Assembly (NCBI RefSeq): GCF_902364365.1
Contig: NZ_CABJDN010000001.1
Location: forward strand, 496,001 to 560,000
Source of the DNA: Bacteroides intestinalis
GTDB lineage: Bacteria > Bacteroidota > Bacteroidia > Bacteroidales > Bacteroidaceae
DNA: 64,000 nucleotides
Direction: 5' to 3'
In this document: positions 26,685 through 36,139 of the stretch, one piece after another
Layout: each line of letters begins with the position of its first letter
How positions within the stretch are numbered: the first letter of the stretch is position 1
The notes under the pieces: model-generated
Database searches by the model: none
What the model was told of the DNA's origin: nothing
What the model saw: only the letters and a program-made list of their open reading frames with translations
Made by a program: the position numbers and the translations under genes

Positions 26685-29009
26685 ATGAGAAAACTATTAG
26701 CATTCTTATGTATCTGTGTACAGATTGTCCCGTTATGGGGGCAATCTGTGCTGCGTACTCCAAATGGGGTAAAAGTAGAGACTGAAACGACTTGTATAGA
26801 GTTGGAATGTTTTTCTTCTTCTATCATTCGCGTGAAGAAATATCCAGTCGGAAAGACACCTGATAAACAATCATTGTCTGTCACTATGCAACCGGAAAAG
26901 GTAAAATACAAATTGCAAGAGACAAAAGGTGAAGTGGTTCTTTCTACTTCCGAATTAGTAGCAATTATGGATATTGCCCAAAAACAAGTTCGTTTTACTG
27001 ATAAGGATGGTAAAGTCTTGTTAACTGAGAAGCCTTCTTCTATTGATTTTATTCCATTCAATGATGCGGGAAATTCTACCTATCAGGTTTGCCAGACTTT
27101 CGTGTTGGATAGTGATGAGGCTATTTATGGTTTGGGACAACACCAGCAGGGGCGGATGAATCAGCGTAACCAAACTTTATTTTTGCAACAAGCCAATACC
27201 GAAATCTGTATTCCTTTGGTTCATTCTATCAAAGGTTATGCTTTATTCTGGGATAATTATTCTCCCACAACTTTCACTGATAATGCAGAGGGTATGACCT
27301 TTGATTCGGCAGTGGGTGATTTGTGTGATTATTACTTTGTTTATGGTGGTGGAGCGGATGGAGTTGTGGCTGGATTACGTGAACTAACTGGGCAAGCTCC
27401 TATGTTCCCTCTTTGGACTTATGGCTTTTGGCAATCAAGAGAACGCTATGTTAGTCAGGATGAGTTGGTAGGCGTGGTCAGGAAGTATCGTGATTTAAAA
27501 ATTCCTTTGGATGGTATCATTCAGGATTGGCGTTATTGGGGTGAGGATCATAAAGACTGGAATGCAGTTGAGTTCCGTAACCCGAAGTTCTCTGATCCTA
27601 AAAAGATGATGGAAGAAGTACATCGTTTGAATGCTCATGCCATTATTTCAGTATGGCCTTCTTTTGGTCCGGAAAGCGGGATTTATGCAGAATTGAAAGC
27701 ACAGAATAAGTTGATGGCGCATGAGACTTTTCCACAGAATAATGGAGTGAAAGTATATGATACCTATGATCCGGTAGCAAGAGATATCTACTGGAAATAT
27801 ATGAATAAGAATATGTTCAGCCTCGGAATGGATGGCTGGTGGCTGGATGCAACCGAACCGGAACATGGTCCGATAAAAGAGGGTGATTTGGACTTTCAGA
27901 CTTATCTGGGCTCTTTCCGCAAGGTCCGTAATGCTTTCCCGATTGTGAGCGTGGGAGGTGTATATGATCATCAAAGACAGGAAACTTCTGATAAGCGTGT
28001 TTTTATTCTGACTCGTTCTGCTTTTGCCGGTCAACAACGTTATGCTGCACAAGCGTGGTCGGGTGATGTGGTTTCTGATTGGGGTGTGTTACGTAATCAG
28101 ATACCTGCAGCGTTAAATATCTCTTTGACAGGTATTCCTTATTGGAACTCGGATATTGGTGGTTTCTTCTCTGCCAACAAATTTCCGGAAGGTGTAAAGG
28201 AGCCGGCATTCCATGAATTGTATGTACGCTGGATGCAATTTGCTACTTTTACTGGAATGATGCGTTCGCATGGTACAAACACGCCTCGTGAAATCTTCAT
28301 GTTTGGTGAACGTGGATATTGGGCTTTCGATGCACAAGAGAAAATGATCAATCTCCGTTATCGCCTGTTGCCTTATATTTATTCAACTTCATGGAAGATT
28401 ACTTCTGAAGGTGGAAGCTTGATGCGTGCTTTATTCTCTGATTTCCCTGAAGATAAGAAAGTGCTGGATTTGGGTGATGAATATCTTTTTGGAAAATCTA
28501 TATTAGTAGCTCCAGTTACCAGTGAGACCAGAAGCCGCTCTCTATATTTGCCGGCAGGAACCCAGTGGATTGATTTCTGGACTGGAGAAGTTCAAGACGG
28601 TGGACGTGAAATCACCCGTGAAACACCTGTTGATATTATCCCATTGTATGTGAAAGCAGGTTCTATCATTCCTGTTGGTCCTGCTGTTCAGTTTGCAACA
28701 GAGAAACCATGGGACGATTTACAGCTTCGTATTTATCCGGGAGCTAATGGAGAATTTACTCTGTATGAAGATGAGGATGATAATTATAATTATGAAAAAG
28801 GTAAATATTCCACTATCCGTATGACGTGGAATGATAAGGAGCGAAAACTGATTATTCATTCTCGTCAAGGTAGCTATGATGGTATGTTGCAAGAACGTAA
28901 ATTTCATATTGTTCTTGTAAATGGACAAGACGGATTAGGGTTGGATAATGAGTCATATACTGTAAATGTGGAATACCAAGGAAAAAAAATAAATATAAAA
29001 CTACCATGA
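26685..29009 (+). CDS. GH31 alpha-glycosidase (alpha-xylosidase-like)
   Basis: A 774-residue secreted enzyme. The frame extends upstream into GH3, but the ATG at 26685 gives a signal peptide (MRKLLAFLCICVQIVPLWGQ) and starts 11 bases after the GH3 stop. It has an N-terminal galactose-mutarotase-like domain, then the barrel with LKIPLDGIIQDWRYWG. The nucleophile is Asp388 (GWWLDATEPE) and the acid/base Asp461 (AWSGDV). C-terminal beta domains include a DUF5110-like region. The QDWRYWG pattern is common in alpha-xylosidase-type GH31, so release of alpha-xylose (or alpha-glucose) is the likely role. Its stop overlaps the next start (ATGA). Confidence 0.88.
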   Translation: MRKLLAFLCICVQIVPLWGQSVLRTPNGVKVETETTCIELECFSSSIIRVKKYPVGKTPDKQSLSVTMQPEKVKYKLQETKGEVVLSTSELVAIMDIAQKQVRFTDKDGKVLLTEKPSSIDFIPFNDAGNSTYQVCQTFVLDSDEAIYGLGQHQQGRMNQRNQTLFLQQANTEICIPLVHSIKGYALFWDNYSPTTFTDNAEGMTFDSAVGDLCDYYFVYGGGADGVVAGLRELTGQAPMFPLWTYGFWQSRERYVSQDELVGVVRKYRDLKIPLDGIIQDWRYWGEDHKDWNAVEFRNPKFSDPKKMMEEVHRLNAHAIISVWPSFGPESGIYAELKAQNKLMAHETFPQNNGVKVYDTYDPVARDIYWKYMNKNMFSLGMDGWWLDATEPEHGPIKEGDLDFQTYLGSFRKVRNAFPIVSVGGVYDHQRQETSDKRVFILTRSAFAGQQRYAAQAWSGDVVSDWGVLRNQIPAALNISLTGIPYWNSDIGGFFSANKFPEGVKEPAFHELYVRWMQFATFTGMMRSHGTNTPREIFMFGERGYWAFDAQEKMINLRYRLLPYIYSTSWKITSEGGSLMRALFSDFPEDKKVLDLGDEYLFGKSILVAPVTSETRSRSLYLPAGTQWIDFWTGEVQDGGREITRETPVDIIPLYVKAGSIIPVGPAVQFATEKPWDDLQLRIYPGANGEFTLYEDEDDNYNYEKGKYSTIRMTWNDKERKLIIHSRQGSYDGMLQERKFHIVLVNGQDGLGLDNESYTVNVEYQGKKINIKLP

Positions 29010-30712
29010 AGAAATTAGCGAAATTAGTGAGTATGGCTTTAGTCTCAGGACTGATAAGTAGTTGTACTTCGGAACAGGCTCCGGTTAAGAATGATAGAAT
29101 TGTAACCAATCCCATTGATCTGAACTATCGTTTTCAACCTAATGATGAGTCACGGCGTGAAGCGGCCGATCCTGTACTGGAATATTTTAAAGGATATTAT
29201 TATATGTTCGCCTCTAAATCCGGTGGATACTGGCGTTCTGAGGATTTGGCAAAATGGGAATATATCCCTTGTACAACCATTCCAACGATGGAAGATTATG
29301 CTCCGACCATCCTTGTTTATGGTGATACTCTTTATTTTACGGCATCCAGTGGAAACACCCGTATTTATAAAAACGCTCACCCTGAAAAGGACACTTGGGA
29401 AGAAGTAGATACAAAATTGACTTATCGTCAACATGATCCAGCTTTCTTTAGGGATGATGATGGAAGAGTATATCTTTATTGGGGATGTTCGGATGTTGAT
29501 CCGATCGTGGGAGTAGAAGTGGATCCTAAAGATGGCTTCCGAGCCATTGGAGAGCCTAAAGCTTTGATTCAACATAATTGTGATAAATATGGTTGGGAAG
29601 TTCCTGGTAAGAACAATGAAGAACCACGTCAAGGTTGGAATGAAGGGCCATGTGTGCTGAAACATAATGGTCGCTATTATTTGCAATATGCAGCTCCCGG
29701 TACTCAATACCGTATTTATGGTGATGGTAATTATGTTGGTGATAATCCGTTAGGCCCGTTTGAATATGTGGAAGACAATCCATTCTCTTTTAAGCCCGGA
29801 GGTTTCATCGGTGGTGCTGGTCATGGACATACATTCAAAGATAAATATGGTAATTACTGGCATGTAGCATCTATGACTATTTCTGTTCGTCATTGGTTTG
29901 AACGTCGTTTAGGTTTATTTCCGGTAGTTGTTTCTGAGAAATATGGTATGTATGCGTTGACAACTTTTGCTGATTATCCTTTCTGTATTCCTGATCGGAA
30001 GGTCGATTTTGGAAAGGAAGATATTAGTATGGGGTGGAACTTGCTTTCATATAAGAAAAAAGTATCCTCGTCTTCACACCTTGAAGGCTATCAACCAGAA
30101 TTGGCTAATGATGAACAGGTGGAAACCTGGTGGGCTGCTCAAACAGGCAATGTCGGTGAATGGCTGCAAATTGATCTTGGAAAAACAATGGAAGTGAATG
30201 CTATTCAGGTGAATTTCGCAGATCATAATTTCAATGTACATGCGCCCCATGATCCTGTGGTTTATCAATATTATATAGCAGGTTCTACAAATGGCAAAGA
30301 CTGGACTCGTCTGGTGGATGAAGAAAAGAATATGCAGGATGCTCCTCATAAACTGCATACTCTGAATGTTCCTGCGAAAGTGCAATATCTGAAAATCTGT
30401 AATACTAAAGATATGGAAGGAAGTTTTTCTCTGTTCGATTTGCGTGTCTTTGGTCAAGGTGGAGGTAAGGCGCCTGCCGGAGTTACAGGATTCCAAGCTT
30501 CACGTGATAATAATGATAAACGTATCTATCGGTTTACATGGAATCCGCAGGAAAATGTAACAGGGTATATTTTACGCTGGGGAACACAAGAAGAGAAATT
30601 GACTCACTCTATGGTAGTTTACGAAAATCAATATGAGGCCCGTTATTTCAATAGAGATTCTGAATATTACTTCTCTATTAGTGCTTTTAATGAGAATGGT
30701 GTAAGCCAATAA
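29006..30712 (+). CDS. GH43 lipoprotein with discoidin and FN3-like domains
   Basis: A 568-residue lipoprotein (LISSC lipobox). The five-bladed GH43 propeller shows the base Asp in AADPVLEYFKGYYYMF, the pKa-modulating Asp in QHDPAFFRDDDG and the acid Glu in WNEGPCVLKHNGRYYL. Residues about 345-490 are an F5/8-type (discoidin, CBM32-like) module (WLQIDLGKTMEVNAIQVNF). The last about 80 residues look like a fibronectin-III domain (VTGYILRWGTQEEK). It belongs to a GH43 branch distinct from the three closely related GH43 genes further downstream. It is translationally coupled to GH31. Sugar specificity (xylose, arabinose or other) is not determinable. Confidence 0.87.
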   Translation: MKKLAKLVSMALVSGLISSCTSEQAPVKNDRIVTNPIDLNYRFQPNDESRREAADPVLEYFKGYYYMFASKSGGYWRSEDLAKWEYIPCTTIPTMEDYAPTILVYGDTLYFTASSGNTRIYKNAHPEKDTWEEVDTKLTYRQHDPAFFRDDDGRVYLYWGCSDVDPIVGVEVDPKDGFRAIGEPKALIQHNCDKYGWEVPGKNNEEPRQGWNEGPCVLKHNGRYYLQYAAPGTQYRIYGDGNYVGDNPLGPFEYVEDNPFSFKPGGFIGGAGHGHTFKDKYGNYWHVASMTISVRHWFERRLGLFPVVVSEKYGMYALTTFADYPFCIPDRKVDFGKEDISMGWNLLSYKKKVSSSSHLEGYQPELANDEQVETWWAAQTGNVGEWLQIDLGKTMEVNAIQVNFADHNFNVHAPHDPVVYQYYIAGSTNGKDWTRLVDEEKNMQDAPHKLHTLNVPAKVQYLKICNTKDMEGSFSLFDLRVFGQGGGKAPAGVTGFQASRDNNDKRIYRFTWNPQENVTGYILRWGTQEEKLTHSMVVYENQYEARYFNRDSEYYFSISAFNENGVSQ

Positions 30713-30741
30713 CTGATCAATACAGAAATCTTTAATTAAAG

Positions 30742-30793
30742 CTTGTGGTTATATAACTTATTTATGGGTTGTATAGCCACAAGTTTTGTTTTT
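30742..30793 (+). terminator. Terminator after the GH3-GH31-GH43 operon
   Basis: A 16-bp stem with two U-G wobbles (CTTGTGGTTATATAAC arm with GTTGTATAGCCACAAG) is followed by TTTTGTTTTT. Confidence 0.87.
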
Positions 30794-30852
30794 ATGAGAG
30801 GTTTAATTATAATATATAATCTAAGAATAACCTTTGTTTGAAGTCTATTTTT

Positions 30853-30947
30853 CTTCGATTAATCCATTTATATATGATTCTTTAATGTGAAAGAGTTAAA
30901 AAGCTCTGAAACCCTTGTTTTTCTTCAAAAAACCTACTTCGATTAAT
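30853..30947. repeat. 11-bp direct repeat pair, 84 bases apart
   Basis: CTTCGATTAAT occurs at 30853-30863 and 30937-30947. The 84-base interval is close to eight helical turns. It lies in the leader of the susC operon. Confidence 0.6.
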
Positions 30948-31097
30948 GTCTTTTTAAGGACTATTTTAACGATAGCCTCATAATTTTGCCCATATAATTT
31001 TAAATATGATTTTAATAAATATGAAAAATGCACAAGTATACGTAAAGTATCCTCTTGCGAATAGTCCTTCTTGGACAAACTGAAAAGATGAAATTTT

Positions 31098-31110
31098 TTG
31101 AGTGACTCAA
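31098..31110. promoter_or_regulatory. Perfect palindrome upstream of the susC operon
   Basis: TTGAGTGACTCAA (5-bp dyad around TGA) lies 34 bases before the lipoprotein start and adjoins AT-rich promoter-like sequence. It is a candidate operator or -33 region. Confidence 0.45.
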
Positions 31111-31143
31111 ATAATATATTTACCAACTTTTAATTTAATTATT

Positions 31144-32862
31144 ATGAACAAACGATTCTTAAATGCGCTCTTGTTTGGAGCGGTGGTTCTTTCAACAGGA
31201 ACTTTTACTTCATGTAATAATGATGATGTTGATGATTTGAAATCAAGAGTGTCAGTAATTGAAGTGGCAATTGATGACATCAAAACACAATTGGGCAAAG
31301 CATTGATGACCGGTGCAAGTATCACAAAAGTAGATGAAAATAACGGTACATATACGTTGACGTTGAGTGATGGACAAAAGATTGTAATTAAGCCAGGTGG
31401 AGGAAATATTTCTATAGTAGTTACTGATACGGAGGCTATTATTACAATAGAAGGTGAAAAGTATGTTCTTCCGTTGGGTTCATTAGTAAACTCGTTGATC
31501 TATAGTCCAGAGACAATAGATGGTATTGTAGAAATCGGTAATACTGCTACCACGGTGAGTTTCTTGGCAAGACCCGCTCTCAAAAGTTTGGATGGTGCCG
31601 AATTTACAATTGCTGAATCCCATGTGCTTACTCGTGCTGCGGATGGTGAACAGTTTAAAGTAAATGGAGATGTAACATTGGAAGGCGATTTTATTAAAGT
31701 CCCTATTAAGGCACTTGGTGAAGCGGAAGCTGGAAAAACCTATGCTGTATCTCTTCAAATGAATTTAAAAGGAACAATTATTGGTTCTAACTACTTTACT
31801 GTGAAAGTGTCTGATGACTTTTCTTCTATAGCTGAAGATTTAGGAAGTGTTACGATTAAGGCTGATTATGCGCCGAAAGACCTTGCTGATGGCTTTAAAG
31901 AAATGACTATTAATGGTTTGGATTTATTGAAAGATTTGAACTTTAAAGATTTGTTCTCAGAACTTCCGGAAAGGGTTGAGTTTGCTGTTGCAGCAGCAAG
32001 TAAACAACCGGGGGGCAAAGCACAGGAAAAATTTGAAATGCTGAAGTCTAGTTTGAAAGCTGACGGTACGTGGAAATTTAGTGAAAGACCGGGAACAAGC
32101 TTCAATGAGAATGCAGATCGTTCAGGGTTCTTGATAAACGTGCTTGCAGATGACATTGTGAAGGCTAAAATTTATGTAGTAATAACAGACCCGTTGGCTG
32201 TTGTTGCAGATGACGTGTTTAAAGGCTCTTTGAAAGGCTTAGGTGAACCACATGTGGAATATGGTGAGATGCCTGCAGAAGGTACGAATGAAGGTGCTCC
32301 TGTTGTTTTTGCTCCTGGAGTAAACAGTCTTAATTTATATGATGTGATAGCCAATGGCAAATTGTCTTTGAAACATGGTGAGGGGGGGGCCAAAATTGTA
32401 GAGGCTCTTCAGGGGTATATCGCTGAGGTTGATGGTGATAATCTTGTTTATTCTGATGGTTCGTCTTTGGTTGTGGATGATTTTGGTAAGCAACTCCAAG
32501 GTAATGTTGTCTATTATAACCGCCAGACTTCTATCGCTTCTTCTCAACGTCGTAGTTGGACTATGAGTGACGATGAAAAGAAAGCGTTTGCCGGTGCTGA
32601 ATGCAATGGTGAAATTCTGAATGGATTTGATGGGCTTAATGGTTCTACTATGGTGGCTAATGGCCTTAAAATCACAAATAAGGGTAATTTGGAAACAACA
32701 GAGGCTTATGGCGGCTGGGCTCTTCGTGTAGGCTTTGGTGTTCGCTTTGAATATGCTTATGGCTCTAGAGACATTAGCGACGGTTGTTTGTGCTTCCTTT
32801 GGATCAATCGTCGTGATTGTGCTGAGGGTGTAGTAGATAACCCTACTAAGATAGAAGAGTAA
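31144..32862 (+). CDS. Surface lipoprotein with DUF4988-like N-terminus
   Basis: A 572-residue lipoprotein. The start at 31144 gives the signal peptide and lipobox FTSCNNDD. Residues about 25-45 (VDDLKSRVSVIEVAIDDIKTQL) form a short coiled coil, followed by a repeat-like beta segment (TYTLTLSDGQKIVIKPGG), as in DUF4988/PL29-N-terminal-type proteins of Bacteroides. The remainder is beta-rich and unrecognised, with no lyase residues visible. It precedes susC by 80 bases and probably acts as a surface glycan-binding protein. The coding sequence contains a G8 run at 32382-32389, so a slip of one base would truncate the protein. Confidence 0.75.
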   Translation: MNKRFLNALLFGAVVLSTGTFTSCNNDDVDDLKSRVSVIEVAIDDIKTQLGKALMTGASITKVDENNGTYTLTLSDGQKIVIKPGGGNISIVVTDTEAIITIEGEKYVLPLGSLVNSLIYSPETIDGIVEIGNTATTVSFLARPALKSLDGAEFTIAESHVLTRAADGEQFKVNGDVTLEGDFIKVPIKALGEAEAGKTYAVSLQMNLKGTIIGSNYFTVKVSDDFSSIAEDLGSVTIKADYAPKDLADGFKEMTINGLDLLKDLNFKDLFSELPERVEFAVAAASKQPGGKAQEKFEMLKSSLKADGTWKFSERPGTSFNENADRSGFLINVLADDIVKAKIYVVITDPLAVVADDVFKGSLKGLGEPHVEYGEMPAEGTNEGAPVVFAPGVNSLNLYDVIANGKLSLKHGEGGAKIVEALQGYIAEVDGDNLVYSDGSSLVVDDFGKQLQGNVVYYNRQTSIASSQRRSWTMSDDEKKAFAGAECNGEILNGFDGLNGSTMVANGLKITNKGNLETTEAYGGWALRVGFGVRFEYAYGSRDISDGCLCFLWINRRDCAEGVVDNPTKIEE

Positions 32863-32875
32863 TTTAAAAACAATA

Positions 32876-32913
32876 ATAAGAAAGTCTTTTGAGGCAAATA
32901 GAGACTTTCTTAT
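32876..32913 (+). terminator. Hairpin between the lipoprotein gene and susC
   Basis: A perfect 12-bp stem (ATAAGAAAGTCT with AGACTTTCTTAT) with a 14-base loop, 30 bases before susC. The T run after it is weak (ATCTTTTCT), so it may attenuate or protect mRNA ends rather than fully terminate. Confidence 0.6.
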
Positions 32914-32942
32914 AGATCTTTTCTAAATAGATAGAGAATAAC

Positions 32943-35900
32943 ATGGAAAATATAAATTTAAATAATAATGATAGAAGCGTATCCTCCTCATGGAAAACGA
33001 TGATGGTTGTGCTTTTATGCCTTCTGACGGCATTACCTATGTCGGCACAGAACCGCATTGTTCGCGGTACTGTGGTTGACCAAACCGGTGAAACCGTCAT
33101 TGGAGCCAATGTTCGGGTGAATGGTACCACTCGGGGTGTCATTACCGATATTAATGGTGAGTTTGAGATTGCTGCCGATGCAAAGGAAAAGCTGACTATT
33201 TCTTTTATCGGTTATATCGATGCTGTAGTTACAGCAGATAAAACCAATTTGAAGATTACGCTAAAAGAAGACAGCCAGACTTTGGAAGAAGTAGTAGTTG
33301 TAGGTTATGGTACACAGAAGAAAGCTACACTGACAGGTGCGGTTTCTGCCATCAATAACAAGGAAATTGCCGTTACCAAGAACGAAAATGTGGTGAACAT
33401 GCTTTCTGGTAAAGTTCCCGGTGTGCGTATTTCACAGAAGAGTTCACAGCCTGGTGAGTTTGATAATGCCATTGATATTCGTGGTATGGGTGATCCGTTG
33501 ATTGTAGTTGATGGTATTCCTCGTGATAAGGCTTATTTCTCTCGTATGGATGCCAATGAAATCGATAATGTATCTGTATTGAAAGATGCTTCTGCGGCTA
33601 TTTATGGTGTGCGTGCTGCTAATGGTGTAATCTTGGTTACTACCAAGCATGGTGAAGCTTCCAATGGTAAGTTCGACATTACGTTCTCCGCTAATTATGG
33701 TTGGCAGCAATTCCTTTATGTACCGCAAACAGCAAGTGCGGCAGACCACATGTTGCTTATCAATGAAAAGTATTATAATGCTTTTGGTGACAACACTTAT
33801 CCGAACCGCACTCCTGCTAAATACACTTGGCAGCAAATGATGGAATACAGTACTGGAAGGAAAAAAAGTACGAACTGGACAAAAGAATTGTTTGATGATA
33901 ACGTTCCACAGCAACAATATAACGTTAGTGTGAATGGTGGTTCTGAGAAGGTAAACTATTTCTTTAACCTCGGTTATTTGAAACAGGAAGGATCATATAA
34001 AAGCGGTTCTTTGAATTACGATCGTTGGAACTTCCGTAGCAATATCGATGCCAAGATTACTGACCGTTTGAAGGCTACTATACAAACCAGTGGTTATATG
34101 GATGAGAAGAATCAACCGTTTACCGATATTTGGTCTGTTTATAAAAAAGCCTGGACTTATAGGCCGACTTCAGAGGCTTATGTAGATGGTGATCATAATT
34201 ATCCTGCTTGGGACAGCGAAATGGGTGAACCTGAAAATCCTGTAGCTGCTATCAACAGTGATCTTACCGGCTATCGCCGTGAAAAACGTTATAACTTCAA
34301 TGGCGCTTTGTCATTGACCTATGACATTCCGGGTGTGAAAGGTTTGAGTGCAAAGGCTTTTTATAGCTACGACTATTATACTACCAATAATACGAGTTAT
34401 AAACGTGCTTATAAATTGTACAATAAGCGTGAAGATGGTACAATGGAAAGTTTCGATCGCAATGCTGACAGCAATTTGCGACGTAATACTGACCCGAATT
34501 ACGGAACAGTGATGCAGCTTTCTTTGAACTATGCCAATAAATTTGGTGATCATAATGTTGGGGCTATGGTATTGTTCGAAGAACAGTATAACAATTGGGA
34601 TAACTTTTATGCACAACGTGTTATGCAGTTGGATGGTGAATACTTGATTTATGGTGAAGAGAAGGATCAGATAGGTTCGATGGGAGGCGCTGGTGACAAG
34701 ACTCGTCAGTCAGTTGTAGGTAAAGTAAACTACGACTACAAAGGACGCTATATGGTAGATTTCTCTTTCCGTTATGATGGTTCTTCCAGTTTCCCGAAAG
34801 GGTCGCGTTGGGGATTTTTCCCGTCCGTTTCTGCCGGTTGGCGTATAAGTGAAGAAGCATTTATGAAAGAATGGATTCCTTTCCTCACCAACTTGAAGAT
34901 TCGTGGTTCTTACGGAAAGATGGGTGATGATGGTGGTGCCAGTACTTATCCTCAGACAGTAATAGCTTATAATATTGAAAAAGACAAGATTGGCTGGTTC
35001 TATAATGGTGCATTAATGGCCGGTGTTGCTGCGACTGCTATTCCTAATCCTGATTTAACATGGTATACTGCCGAAACCTATAACCTTGGTTTAGATTTCG
35101 ATCTTTGGAATCAAAAGTTAAGCGGTACGTTTGAAGTCTTCAAGCGTAAACGTAGTGGTCTGCTTGCCACCTCTTCAACTGTTGTTCCGGGTACAGTCGG
35201 TGCATCTTTGCCTCAGGAAAACCTGAACAGTGACCAGACTTTCGGTTGGGAAATCAGTTTGAATCACCGTAATAGAGTCGCTGGAGTGAACTATTGGGTA
35301 GGTGGACAGATCTCTGCCACAAAGAATCGTTGGGATTATCGTTTGGACAGTCAGGCTAGTAACTCTATGGATGCTTGGCGTCGTAGAGATGTATCTGGAC
35401 GTAACAAAGATATCTGGTTCTCTTACGAAGAAGGTGGACGTTTTACCAGCTATGAGCAGATTCGTTATCACAATGTTACCGGTGGTGGATATGGTCAAGG
35501 AACTTTACCTGGTGACTATTACTATAAAGACTGGAATGGTGATGGTGTAATCAACGGTGATGATAACCACCCGATGGCAACTTATAACCTACCGGTATTT
35601 AACTATGGTTTTGTGATGGGAGCCGAATGGAAAGGTGTAGACATCTCTCTGAACTGGCAGGGCGCAGCAGGCGTATACAATTCTTATGATGAGGTATTTA
35701 CCGAAGTTGGTCCGTTTAATGGTGGTGCAGTGTTGGATATTTACCTTGACCGCTGGCATACAATTAACCCAAGCGATGATCCTTTCAATCCGAATACTCA
35801 GTGGGTATCAGGTTTGTACCCAGCTACGGGGCACAGTTTCAGTAATGCAGGAACGGGTATTAAAAATACCTCATATCTGCGTCTGAAAACTTTGGAAGTA

Positions 35901-36122
35901 GGTTATACATTACCTAAAACTTGGGTAGCCAAAGCAGGAATTAAAGATCTTCGCGTTTATTTCAATGCTTATAACCTTTTGACCTTTACTGGTTTGGATA
36001 ATATAGACCCGGAACGTCCCGGTCGTCAGGGTGGAGCTAATAATGGTGATTCTTCTGGTATTTTGTTCTACAATTATCCTGTGAACCGTACGTTTAACAT
36101 TGGTGCAACAATCAAATTCTAA
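32943..36122 (+). CDS. susC: SusC-like TonB-dependent outer-membrane transporter
   Basis: A 1059-residue outer-membrane glycan importer. The unusually long N-region (about 20 residues) precedes the signal core MVVLLCLLTALPMSAQ. A carboxypeptidase-D-like regulatory domain follows (RGTVVDQTGETVIGANVRVNG), then a TonB-box region (EEVVVVGYGTQKKATLTG), the plug (GVRISQKSSQPGEFDNAIDIRGMGDPLIVVDG) and a 22-strand barrel ending TFNIGATIKF. There is no STN domain, so it should not signal through an anti-sigma factor. The susD gene follows after 17 bases. The imported glycan is unknown, presumably mannose-containing oligosaccharides. Confidence 0.95.
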   Translation: MENINLNNNDRSVSSSWKTMMVVLLCLLTALPMSAQNRIVRGTVVDQTGETVIGANVRVNGTTRGVITDINGEFEIAADAKEKLTISFIGYIDAVVTADKTNLKITLKEDSQTLEEVVVVGYGTQKKATLTGAVSAINNKEIAVTKNENVVNMLSGKVPGVRISQKSSQPGEFDNAIDIRGMGDPLIVVDGIPRDKAYFSRMDANEIDNVSVLKDASAAIYGVRAANGVILVTTKHGEASNGKFDITFSANYGWQQFLYVPQTASAADHMLLINEKYYNAFGDNTYPNRTPAKYTWQQMMEYSTGRKKSTNWTKELFDDNVPQQQYNVSVNGGSEKVNYFFNLGYLKQEGSYKSGSLNYDRWNFRSNIDAKITDRLKATIQTSGYMDEKNQPFTDIWSVYKKAWTYRPTSEAYVDGDHNYPAWDSEMGEPENPVAAINSDLTGYRREKRYNFNGALSLTYDIPGVKGLSAKAFYSYDYYTTNNTSYKRAYKLYNKREDGTMESFDRNADSNLRRNTDPNYGTVMQLSLNYANKFGDHNVGAMVLFEEQYNNWDNFYAQRVMQLDGEYLIYGEEKDQIGSMGGAGDKTRQSVVGKVNYDYKGRYMVDFSFRYDGSSSFPKGSRWGFFPSVSAGWRISEEAFMKEWIPFLTNLKIRGSYGKMGDDGGASTYPQTVIAYNIEKDKIGWFYNGALMAGVAATAIPNPDLTWYTAETYNLGLDFDLWNQKLSGTFEVFKRKRSGLLATSSTVVPGTVGASLPQENLNSDQTFGWEISLNHRNRVAGVNYWVGGQISATKNRWDYRLDSQASNSMDAWRRRDVSGRNKDIWFSYEEGGRFTSYEQIRYHNVTGGGYGQGTLPGDYYYKDWNGDGVINGDDNHPMATYNLPVFNYGFVMGAEWKGVDISLNWQGAAGVYNSYDEVFTEVGPFNGGAVLDIYLDRWHTINPSDDPFNPNTQWVSGLYPATGHSFSNAGTGIKNTSYLRLKTLEVGYTLPKTWVAKAGIKDLRVYFNAYNLLTFTGLDNIDPERPGRQGGANNGDSSGILFYNYPVNRTFNIGATIKF

Positions 36123-36139
36123 AGATAAAAGGATAGAAT

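Larger units (their letters stand above)
30794..31143. other. AT-rich leader region ahead of the susC operon
   Basis: About 350 bases without a credible gene. It holds a direct repeat CTTCGATTAAT (30853 and 30937), a promoter-like TAATTTTG at 30981-30988 and the palindrome TTGAGTGACTCAA at 31098-31110. A 76-codon minus-strand frame (30896-31126) is not believed to be real. Confidence 0.6.

Noticed and set aside
30896..31126. 76-codon minus-strand frame upstream of the susC operon
   Set aside because: Lysine/leucine-rich product of AT-rich DNA without family resemblance, overlapping likely regulatory sequence. Treated as non-coding.
31144..32862. Polysaccharide lyase (PL29) activity of the DUF4988-like lipoprotein
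   Set aside because: Only the N-terminal coiled-coil/beta segment resembles those proteins; no lyase catalytic region could be recognised.
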